Notes under the pieces: model-generated | Databases searched by the model: none | Seen by the model: the letters and a program-made list of their open reading frames with translations, nothing else | What the model was told of the DNA's origin: nothing | Shown: positions 1-6,782 of the stretch, one piece after another | Layout of the letters: the number at the start of each line of letters is the position of its first letter | Numbering within the stretch: the first letter of the stretch is position 1 | NCBI GenBank assembly: GCA_937892695.1 | Contig: CALBJK010000219.1 | Location: 1 to 20,038 of the forward strand | DNA from: an uncultured Prevotella sp. | GTDB lineage: Bacteria; Bacteroidota; Bacteroidia; Bacteroidales; Bacteroidaceae | Direction: 5' to 3' | Length of the DNA: 20,038 nt | Program-made: the position numbers and the translations under genes

Positions 1-561
1 TACCGGCAGTATGCCCCACGACTGAAGGCTTTTGCCGTAGCGTTTGTTGGCGATGCGCCCACTGCTGAAGATATTGTCCATGACTGCATTGTAAAGATGT
101 GGACTCGGCGTTACGTTATGGACGGATGTTCTATTCCGGCACTGCTCTTCACGATGGTGCGCAATGCATGTCTGAACGAGATAAAGCATCGCCGAATCGT
201 CCCTTTCCGAAATATCGACGATGACCGGCGCGGATGGGAGAAACTTTATCAGCTCGACTTTTACGGCGAAGCCGATCGTCCCCTGCTTGTCGATGAGCTG
301 CAACGAGAGATTGACGGAGCAGTCGACCGACTGCCAGAACGTACCCGTCAGGTTTTCGTCAGTTCACGCGACGATGGAATGAAGAACCGCGACATAGCCC
401 GACAGATGGACATTTCGATGACGGCTGTCGAGAACCACATCAAGAAAGGCTGTGAAAGGATTAAGCACCATCTTGTAAGATGCTGTCCAGAAGATTTGAT
501 CTACATTGCCTACGCCGGTGACAAGAGGAAGTTGATGAATAAGAAACAAAAACATAATACG
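1..561 (+). CDS. ECF RNA polymerase sigma factor, 5'-truncated and lacking its own stop codon
   Basis: This is the C-terminal part of an extracytoplasmic-function sigma-70 factor, which directs RNA polymerase to a small regulon. The reading frame is open from base 1 and the N-terminus lies outside the window. Region 2 is visible at residues about 20-60 (AEDIVHDCIVKMW, then PALLFTMVRNACLNEIKHRR). Region 4 is at about 105-155, beginning DRLPERTRQVF, with a helix-turn-helix around MKNRDIARQMDISMTAVENH. A normal protein of this family would stop shortly after this helix. Here the frame stays open through an unusual tail (CCPEDLIYIAYAGDKRKL) and runs directly into the signal peptide of the following GH92 gene, so the end given is only the base before the likely GH92 start. 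In Bacteroidetes such sigma factors often sit beside FecR/SusCD glycan loci, but none of those partners is in the window. Family assignment is firm; the true 3' end is uncertain. Confidence 0.85.
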
Positions 562-2718
562 ATGAATAAAAGAAACGTTTTGACCTTGCTTGTTCTTTTA
601 GTCTCGGCCTGTACGGCCTTTGCAGGGGAACTGACCCAATATGTCAATCCCTTTCTCGGAACGGCCACCCTCTGGGACTATCAGGACTTGCATTATGTCC
701 GTATGAGAAAGACACGTACATGGGGCGGAGAGACCTTTCCGGGTTCGTCTCTTCCGTGCGCGATGGTGCAGACCAGTCCTGTTACTATGTTCCGTAGCGG
801 AGGCGGTTACCAGTATGAGGACAAGAATATTCTCGGCTTTGCCCATACCAACAAGGGGCACTGGAATCTGTTGCATGTGCCCTTGTTGCCAGTCAATACT
901 GCAACTGTCGATGCTGACGACTACGCTTCGCCGTTCAGCCACAACCGTGAGGAGGCTCATCCCGGTTATTACTGTGTCATGCTCGACCGATACGGCATTA
1001 AGGCCGAACTGACATCGACGCTGCGTTGCGCTTTCCACCGCTACACATTTATTAAGGGCGGACAGCGGCGGCTCATTGCCGATATGAAGCGCAGCAACAA
1101 TCATGTGCTACAGTGGAATATTGAGAAATCGGGCGATAACGTCTTTTCTGGTTTCCAAGACGGCGAAGGCCGCATCTTTTTCTACGCCGTCGCCAACGCT
1201 CCAGTCAAGAATGTTGAGGAAGTGAAGGGTCGGAAGCACGAAGTAATGGTTGTCTCTTTCGGAGGTGACGACAGCAAGCCTCTGGAGCTTCGCATCGGAT
1301 TCTCTTTCACGAGTGTTGAAGGGGCAAAACGCAATCTGGAGAAGGAGATGCTCGGCAAGAGCTTCAGTGAAGTGCGCACCGAAGCCGACCAAACATGGGA
1401 GTCGTTGCTTTCCAAGATAAAGGTGGATGGCGGAACAGACCGTCAGAAGCGCATCTTCTATTCCTGTCTGTACCGTTCGATGATGTGGCCAGCCCTGCGC
1501 AGCGATGTCGACGGCAAATATACCGACGTTCATGGAAATATAGTGAACAACGGTTTCCTCTATTACACCAACCCTTCCTTCTGGGATGACTACCGCAACA
1601 AACTCATTCTCTTGGGACTGCTTATGCCAGATGTCGCCACAGATGTGATAAAGTCGATTACGGACAAAGGCGAGAAACAGGGTGGCTATATGCCGACATT
1701 CTTCCACGGTGACCATGCCTCGACGTTTGTGGCAGGTAGCTGGCTGCGCGGCATACGCGGCTTCGACCTCGAGCGTGCCTACAAACTGTTGCTCAAGAAT
1801 GCCACAGTACCAGGACGTGGTGGCCGTCCGTTTCTCGACGAATACATGCGCCAGGGATGGGTAGCAGAGAAGGACACCACCGATGTGCCTTATTACAACG
1901 AATATAAGGCAGCCGTCACAAAGACCGTCGAATATGCATACGATGACTATGCCACAGCCTTGCTTGCTCGCGAACTTGGCCGTCAGGACGACTATGCCAT
2001 GCTGATGAAGCGCACGAAGAACTACCGTAACGTCTTCGACCCGTCAACAGGATTCTTCCGTGGACGTATCGCCGACGGTTCGTTCATACGCCAGTTCGAC
2101 CCCTACTATCCTTACTTTGCCTATCAGTTCCGCGAGGCCAACGCCTGGCAGTCGCTCTTCTTCGCTCCTCACGACCCAGAGGGTATTGTCTCACTCTATC
2201 CCGGCAAGAAAGCCGTCGAGGATAAGCTGGACTCGCTCTTCTCCGAACCTTGGCGCGGCTACGAGGTGGAGAACCTCACGGGCTTCATCGGCAACTACTG
2301 CCACGGCAACCAGCCCGGTCATTCACAGCCCTACATGTACTATTTTGTCGGAAAACAGGAAAAGGCTCAATGTGTTCTCGATTCGATAATGAACCACTAC
2401 TACGATATGGGGCGCGACCATCTTGCCTTGGCCGGTATGGACGATGCGGGAGAGATGACCTCGTGGTTTGTCTGCAATGCTATCGGACTGTACACTTATT
2501 CTCCGGCCGACCCTGAGTATCTTGTTACCGTTCCGCTCTTCCGCGACGTGAAGTTTGCTGTAGGTGACGGCAAAACTCTCACTGTGCGCCACGAAGGCCA
2601 AGGCCTAAAGATTACATCTATTTCATATAATGGCCGTAAGCAGAACGGATGGTTCTTCCCCGATTCCGACCTGAAGCAGGGTGGGGAACTGGTTATAAAG
2701 ACCGTGCCGTCAAATTAA
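562..2718 (+). CDS. GH92 family alpha-mannosidase-like glycoside hydrolase, exported
   Basis: Predicted 718-residue exo-acting glycosidase of family GH92, whose characterised members are Ca2+-dependent inverting alpha-mannosidases. It probably acts in the periplasm or at the outer membrane. The N-terminus MNKRNVLTLLVLLVSACTAFAG is a signal peptide; VSAC resembles a lipobox, but AFA/G also fits ordinary cleavage. Family landmarks in order are ETFPGSSLPCAMVQTSP near residue 55, FWDDYR in the middle, EANAWQ (Glu525, at the position of the general acid), GNQPGH (Gln584), GMDDAGEMTSW (Asp627/628, the base region), and the C-terminal beta region. The usual GNEPxH motif reads GNQP here, so specificity may differ. 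I chose ATG 562 because the signal peptide starts there; ATG 535, preceded by AAGAGGAAG, is an alternative that adds nine Lys/Asn-rich residues. There is no promoter or stop between it and the sigma factor. It lies 22 bp before the GH97 gene, probably in one operon. Confidence 0.88.
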   Translation: MNKRNVLTLLVLLVSACTAFAGELTQYVNPFLGTATLWDYQDLHYVRMRKTRTWGGETFPGSSLPCAMVQTSPVTMFRSGGGYQYEDKNILGFAHTNKGHWNLLHVPLLPVNTATVDADDYASPFSHNREEAHPGYYCVMLDRYGIKAELTSTLRCAFHRYTFIKGGQRRLIADMKRSNNHVLQWNIEKSGDNVFSGFQDGEGRIFFYAVANAPVKNVEEVKGRKHEVMVVSFGGDDSKPLELRIGFSFTSVEGAKRNLEKEMLGKSFSEVRTEADQTWESLLSKIKVDGGTDRQKRIFYSCLYRSMMWPALRSDVDGKYTDVHGNIVNNGFLYYTNPSFWDDYRNKLILLGLLMPDVATDVIKSITDKGEKQGGYMPTFFHGDHASTFVAGSWLRGIRGFDLERAYKLLLKNATVPGRGGRPFLDEYMRQGWVAEKDTTDVPYYNEYKAAVTKTVEYAYDDYATALLARELGRQDDYAMLMKRTKNYRNVFDPSTGFFRGRIADGSFIRQFDPYYPYFAYQFREANAWQSLFFAPHDPEGIVSLYPGKKAVEDKLDSLFSEPWRGYEVENLTGFIGNYCHGNQPGHSQPYMYYFVGKQEKAQCVLDSIMNHYYDMGRDHLALAGMDDAGEMTSWFVCNAIGLYTYSPADPEYLVTVPLFRDVKFAVGDGKTLTVRHEGQGLKITSISYNGRKQNGWFFPDSDLKQGGELVIKTVPSN

Positions 2719-2740
2719 AGAGCAATAAAAACCTTTGAAT

Positions 2741-4693
2741 ATGAAGACTATAATGTTTCTGCTGACTCTCTTCGCTTGTTCTGCGCAACCTCTGTGCGCA
2801 GCGACCGATGACAATCTGGAGCTGAAATCACCCGACGGTACTGTTGCCGTCAACGTGTCTTTGAGCAACGGCATCGTCTACGATGTGACTGTCGACGGCA
2901 CGACGGTGCTCGACGATTGCAGGTTGGGTATGAAGATTGGCAAGTACAATCTCGGTACTAATCCTAAGTTGAAGAAAGTAGAATGCGGTACCATCGATGA
3001 GCGTATACGTCGCGAAGTGCCGATAAAGAATGCAGTTGTGGATAATTGTTGCAACACGATGACCCTCGTTATGGAGGGCGACTACAGCGTCGAGTTTCGT
3101 GCCTTCGACAACGGCGTGGCTTACCGCTTTGTAACCTCGATGCGGGGGTCTGTCGATGTCGAAAACGAGACATTCGACCTTCATTTCCCTTCCGACTTCC
3201 TTGCCCATGTTTCCCATACGCCGAGCTTCAAGACCAGCTACGAGACCACCTATCGCCATCAGCGTCTGTCCGAAATCAAACCCGACGGCGACATGACATA
3301 TCTGCCCGTCCTTGTTGAGACTGGGGACAGATACAAGATTCTCATCTCCGAGTCTGACCTTCGCGACTATCCGTGTATGTTCCTGCGCGGAACTGGCGGT
3401 AAGGCTCTTACTGCTACGTTCCCGAAAGTACCGCTGGAGACCGGACCAGACGGTGACCGCAGCCAGAAGATTATACGCGAAGCGTCGTACATAGCCCGCA
3501 CTTCAGGCCGGCGCTCGTTCCCTTGGCGTTATTTCGTAATATCAAAAAGCGACCGCGACCTTGTTGCCAACGAGATGACCTACGTGCTTTCGTCGCCTTG
3601 CGAGATAGCCGACCCGTCATGGATTCGCCCCGGACAGGTGAGCTGGGACTGGTGGAACCACAGGATGGTGTGGAACGTTGACTTCAAGGCCGGCATCAAC
3701 ACTGCTACTTACAAATGTTACATCGACTTTGCATCGACTTTCGGCATACCTTATATTATTATGGACGAGGGGTGGGCCAAGTCGACGACCGATCCCTTCA
3801 CGCCGTGTAAGGACATTGACCTGAAAGAACTCATCAGTTACGGTAATAGCAAGAACGTTGGTATAATTCTCTGGTTGCCGTGGCTCACGGTGGAGAACCA
3901 TCCAGACCTCTTTGCCCGGTATGCCGAGTGGGGCGTACCTGGAGTGAAAATCGACTTCATGGACCGTTCCGACCAGTGGATGGTCAACTACTATGAGCGC
4001 GTCGTAAAGGAAGCCGCCCGGCATCATATCCTTGTCGACTTCCACGGTTCGTTCAAGCCAGCCGGTCTGGAGCGTCGCTATCCCAATCTGCTGTCATATG
4101 AGGGTGTGTGCGGTCTGGAACAGAACCAGGGCTGTCAGCCTGTCAACTCTATCTATCTGCCGTTCATGCGAAACGCTGTCGGTCCGATGGACTTCACGCC
4201 GGGGGCGATGAACTCTGTACAACCCGAATGGAACCATTCAACAGATCCCAGCCCTATGGGCAATGGCACCCGTGCCTACCAGATGGCTCTCTATGTGGTG
4301 TTCGAGAGCGGCATACAGATGTTGTCTGATAGTCCTACGCGCTATTACGCCGAGCGTCCGTGTACTGAGTTTATCGCATCAGTTCCGGTGACATGGGACG
4401 AAACCCGTGTGCTCGATGCCAAAGTGGGCGAATATGTAGTCGTGGCTCGCCGTAGGGGTGAAAAGTGGTTCGTCGGTGCTATAACCAACGATAAGGCCCG
4501 CACACTCGACATAAGCTTCTCGTTCTTCCAGTCTGGAGCTCGTCGTCTTACCTGTTTCGAAGATGGCGTAAACGCTGGTCGCCAAGCTATGGACTATCGT
4601 CGCCGCGTCCAGACCGTTGACAATAACACCACTCTGCGAATAAGTCTCGAACGCAATGGCGGTTGGTGCGGAGTGATTGAAAAGAACTGGTAA
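2741..4693 (+). CDS. GH97 family glycoside hydrolase, retaining (alpha-galactosidase-like) type, exported
   Basis: Predicted 650-residue GH97 enzyme (the SusB family), which releases alpha-linked glucose or galactose. The signal peptide is MKTIMFLLTLFACSAQPLCA. An N-terminal beta-sandwich (about 22-280) is followed by a (beta/alpha)8 barrel (about 281-560) and a C-terminal beta domain. The barrel contains GVKIDFMDRSDQ with Asp405, and YEGVCGLEQNQ with Glu454 and Glu460. In the characterised retaining alpha-galactosidase BT1871 the nucleophile and acid/base are Asp415 and Glu470. The same 55-residue spacing between Asp405 and Glu460 supports the retaining type rather than the inverting SusB type; substrate remains an inference. 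Translation most likely begins at ATG 2741; a TTG six bases earlier is in frame but would only add two residues. It follows GH92 closely and a hairpin terminator follows it, so the two enzymes likely act on the same glycan. Confidence 0.9.
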   Translation: MKTIMFLLTLFACSAQPLCAATDDNLELKSPDGTVAVNVSLSNGIVYDVTVDGTTVLDDCRLGMKIGKYNLGTNPKLKKVECGTIDERIRREVPIKNAVVDNCCNTMTLVMEGDYSVEFRAFDNGVAYRFVTSMRGSVDVENETFDLHFPSDFLAHVSHTPSFKTSYETTYRHQRLSEIKPDGDMTYLPVLVETGDRYKILISESDLRDYPCMFLRGTGGKALTATFPKVPLETGPDGDRSQKIIREASYIARTSGRRSFPWRYFVISKSDRDLVANEMTYVLSSPCEIADPSWIRPGQVSWDWWNHRMVWNVDFKAGINTATYKCYIDFASTFGIPYIIMDEGWAKSTTDPFTPCKDIDLKELISYGNSKNVGIILWLPWLTVENHPDLFARYAEWGVPGVKIDFMDRSDQWMVNYYERVVKEAARHHILVDFHGSFKPAGLERRYPNLLSYEGVCGLEQNQGCQPVNSIYLPFMRNAVGPMDFTPGAMNSVQPEWNHSTDPSPMGNGTRAYQMALYVVFESGIQMLSDSPTRYYAERPCTEFIASVPVTWDETRVLDAKVGEYVVVARRRGEKWFVGAITNDKARTLDISFSFFQSGARRLTCFEDGVNAGRQAMDYRRRVQTVDNNTTLRISLERNGGWCGVIEKNW

Positions 4694-4723
4694 CGTCAAG
4701 GTTGTTTTGCGAGATTATACAAA

Positions 4724-4763
4724 ACGAATAAAGCTGCGCCCTATGGTCGCAGCCTTTATTCGT
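4724..4763 (+). terminator. Hairpin terminator after GH97
   Basis: ACGAATAAAGCTGCGCC pairs with GGTCGCAGCCTTTATTCGT across a four-base loop (CTAT), with two single-base bulges. It begins 31 bp after the GH97 stop. The downstream tract is T-rich (tatatgtatttt) but not a clean run of T, so termination strength is uncertain. Confidence 0.7.
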
Positions 4764-4833
4764 TATATGTATTTTACTCTTTTAATACTTCAATCAAGTT
4801 CTGAACCGACAGATTTCTGTGAGTCAAGAATAA

Positions 4834-4849
4834 AGCGTTTATAAACGCT
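4834..4849. repeat. 16-bp perfect palindrome
   Basis: AGCGTTTATAAACGCT equals its own reverse complement. It lies 71 bp after the GH97 terminator in non-coding DNA. It could be a protein-binding dyad or part of an mRNA 3' end; nothing nearby decides this. Confidence 0.6.
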
Positions 4850-5105
4850 ATTTCATTATATCTGTCACCTTCCTTCCATCCTCCGTGAAGGCTTCAGTAA
4901 GGGCGAAAATGCAAAAATAAAGTATTACTTTGTTGAACGTTTTATTTTTAGCAATTGAAAAAATACGCCCGAAGTCAACTTTAGAAAAATAGGTATGATA
5001 AGCTGAAGAAACCGGACCTGAGTAACTTTAAGTCTCTGATTTTCAATTTCTTCGGATGACTGACCAGTAATTTCTGCAAATTTTTACAAAAAAAGCCAAT
5101 GACTT

Positions 5106-5210
5106 TCATCCTTTGAGCATTCCCTTTCGCTCTTCCTCACGTTCTTTTTCATTTTCTTTCTCGATGCCTTTTTCATGTCCGATTTCATTTCTTCTTACAG
5201 ACCTTTCTCT
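5106..5210 (-). pseudogene. Possible remnant of an Rpn/PD-(D/E)XK-type transposase C-terminus
   Basis: On the minus strand a 34-codon open stretch, bounded by stops on both sides, encodes a charged tail including IGHEKGIEKENEKEREEER and ending RKGMLKG. Glu/Lys/Gly-rich tails of the form EKGIEKG are characteristic of the C-terminus of Rpn/PD-(D/E)XK nuclease-family transposases common in Bacteroidetes. No nuclease core is recognisable upstream; the open frame beyond the stop at 5211-5213 does not resemble the family. If real, this is a decayed relic. Low-complexity coding by chance is the main alternative. Confidence 0.28.
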
Positions 5211-5501
5211 TTAGTTTCGCGTATTTCGCGTTTTGTGCTGCTTCTGGAATCTGTGGCCGAGGAATGCAATGGCGGTGACGGCAGCGAAGGACTTGATGCA
5301 GTGCGTGGCAGGGTAGGGATAGACAGTCATCCTATCATGCACGAAAATATCATGACTCGTCTGGAAAGGCTGGAGACGACAGGGGCTTGTACGCTTCAGA
5401 CTGTCCACCTCAAATGACATATACGGTATCGACTTGAATCGCTGTCACAGGCAGAATCCAAGATATTAATAATAGGTAAAAGTTCAAGAATCCTTGTTAT
5501 T

Positions 5502-5525
5502 CATGTTTCTGCAAGCAGAAACATG
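5502..5525. repeat. Perfect 11-bp inverted repeat upstream of asnA promoter
   Basis: CATGTTTCTGC and GCAGAAACATG flank a two-base centre (AA). The repeat lies 42 bp upstream of the candidate -33 box of asnA. It could be an operator dyad or the terminator stem of a lost upstream gene; no T-tract follows on the plus strand. Confidence 0.65.
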
Positions 5526-5567
5526 CGTATTGTCGTAAAGTAAAGAAAATTTGAATATTTTTGTCTT

Positions 5568-5603
5568 TTTGCTTATGTTATTCGTAATTTATAATTATCT
5601 TTG
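5568..5603 (+). promoter_or_regulatory. Bacteroidetes-type promoter of asnA
   Basis: A -7 box TATCTTTG (5596-5603) matches TAnnTTTG. A TTTG at 5568-5571 could serve as the -33 box, although the 24-bp spacer is longer than the usual 19-21. Transcription would start near 5610, leaving a leader of about 20 bases before ATG 5630. Confidence 0.55.
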
Positions 5604-5629
5604 TCGGCGTAAACAATTATAATGAGACA

Positions 5630-6667
5630 ATGAGTAAACTAATATTGCCTAAATCTTACAAATCAACGTTAGATATACAGCGTACTGAACTTGGGATAAA
5701 ATTAATAAAAGACTTTTTCGAACAGAATCTGTCTACCGAACTGAAGCTGCACAGAGTGACAGCACCGCTTTTTGTGCGTAAAGGTCTTGGGCTGAACGAC
5801 GACCTTAACGGCACCGAGAAGCCGGTGTCTTTTCGTGTCCATGCGCTCGACGATGCCGAAGTCGAAGTGGTGCATTCGCTTGCCAAATGGAAGCGTATGG
5901 CTCTGGCCGAGTATGGCATACGTATCGGTTACGGCATATATGCCGACATGAACGCCATACGTGCCGACGAACAGCTCGACAATCTCCATTCTGTCTACGT
6001 TGATCAGTGGGACTGGGAGGCTGTGATATCCCGTCCGCAGCGTAATCTCGAATTTCTGTACAAGATGGTGCGTCGTATCTATTCGGCCATTCTTCGTACC
6101 GAATATTTCACTTGTGAGAATTATCCGGAGCTTAGGCCGTTTCTTCCGCCCGACATCCACATCGTTCATAGTCAGGACTTGCTCAATATGTTCCCGTCGC
6201 TGCCGCCAAAAGATCGCGAACGCGAAATATGCCGTAAGTACGGGGCAGTTTTTATTGTCGGAATAGGTTCACGTCTTAGTGACGGGGAGAAACACGACGG
6301 ACGTGCTCCCGACTACGACGACTGGTCTACCTGTACCGGTGACGGACGTTATGGGCTTAATGGTGATATTCTCGTATGGTATCCCGTACTTGACTGTGCC
6401 GTAGAAATTTCTTCTATGGGCATCCGTGTCGACAGCGACGCTCTGTTGCGCCAGCTTGACATAGAGGGCTGTCCAGAACGTAGCCGGTTCTATTTTCATC
6501 GCAGTCTGCTAGAAGGCCGTCTGCCTCTGAGCATCGGAGGCGGAATAGGGCAGAGCCGTCTTTGCATGCTTCTTTTACACAAGGCACATATAGGCGAGAC
6601 CCAAGCCAGCGTGTGGCCTGATGATATGCGGGAAGAATGCGAGGCTGCAGGGATACATCTGTTCTGA
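5630..6667 (+). CDS. asnA: Aspartate-ammonia ligase (asparagine synthetase A)
   Basis: Cytoplasmic enzyme that makes L-asparagine from L-aspartate, ammonia and ATP, releasing AMP and pyrophosphate. At 345 residues it is close to the usual 330-345 for AsnA, and it is recognisable along its whole length. The N-terminal part contains LHRVTAPLFVRKGLGLNDDL. The centre has FRVHALDDAEVEVVHSLAKW and YADMNAIRADEQLDNLHSVY, followed by VDQWDWE. Near the C-terminus, LPLSIGGGIGQSRLCMLLL is the class-II aminoacyl-tRNA-synthetase-like ATP-binding motif 3 with its conserved Arg. It appears to be a single-gene unit with its own TAnnTTTG promoter and a hairpin after the stop, and it is convergent with the metal ATPase gene. 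Start ATG 5630 fits the family N-terminus. No oddities seen. Confidence 0.97.
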   Translation: MSKLILPKSYKSTLDIQRTELGIKLIKDFFEQNLSTELKLHRVTAPLFVRKGLGLNDDLNGTEKPVSFRVHALDDAEVEVVHSLAKWKRMALAEYGIRIGYGIYADMNAIRADEQLDNLHSVYVDQWDWEAVISRPQRNLEFLYKMVRRIYSAILRTEYFTCENYPELRPFLPPDIHIVHSQDLLNMFPSLPPKDREREICRKYGAVFIVGIGSRLSDGEKHDGRAPDYDDWSTCTGDGRYGLNGDILVWYPVLDCAVEISSMGIRVDSDALLRQLDIEGCPERSRFYFHRSLLEGRLPLSIGGGIGQSRLCMLLLHKAHIGETQASVWPDDMREECEAAGIHLF

Positions 6668-6694
6668 GAGTCTTCTGTTGAACTGAAACGATAT

Positions 6695-6736
6695 ACCCCA
6701 TGTTGAGGCGCATATTGTGCGTCTTCTGCATGGGGT
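6695..6736. terminator. Bidirectional hairpin between asnA and the metal ATPase gene
   Basis: ACCCCATG (6695-6702) pairs with CATGGGGT (6729-6736). A second stem, GGCGCA/TGCGTC, lies inside the loop. It begins 27 bp after the asnA stop and ends 46 bp beyond the 3' end of the convergent ATPase gene, so it can serve both. T-tracts are weak on both sides. Confidence 0.6.
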
Positions 6737-6782
6737 CGTGTTAATAAAAGGCGATGTTTGGATTTTCCGCTGTTTTTGTACT

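Larger units (their letters stand above)
4764..5567. other. Gene-poor intergenic stretch between GH97 and asnA
   Basis: About 800 bases with no convincing gene. Short open frames exist on both strands at about 5175-5420, but neither has a recognisable domain, a signal peptide or a start context. An AT-rich inverted repeat (AAAAATAAA at 4913-4921, TTTATTTTT at 4941-4949), a 16-base palindrome, a perfect 11-bp hairpin and a possible transposase remnant lie here; the last three are listed separately. The composition is more AT-rich than in the flanking genes, which suits a decayed region. Confidence 0.6.

Noticed and set aside
598..1716. Long antisense frames opposite the GH92 gene.
   Set aside because: They mirror a strongly supported coding frame and show no family features. 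Antisense openness is common at this codon usage.
2311..2313. Gln in GNQP of the GH92 read as loss of the catalytic acid.
   Set aside because: Spacing to the C-terminal Asp pair indicates that the acid of characterised GH92 enzymes corresponds to Glu525 in EANAWQ, which is present, so the substitution does not imply an inactive or phosphodiester-specific enzyme.
97..2718. Stop-codon reassignment as the reason for the sigma-GH92 readthrough.
   Set aside because: TAA, TAG and TGA each terminate clear genes in the window, and no internal stop needs to be decoded in the fused frame.
5175..5420. 80-residue plus-strand and 69-residue minus-strand frames as genes.
   Set aside because: They overlap each other, show no recognisable family, have no promoter, and lie in a decayed-looking region.
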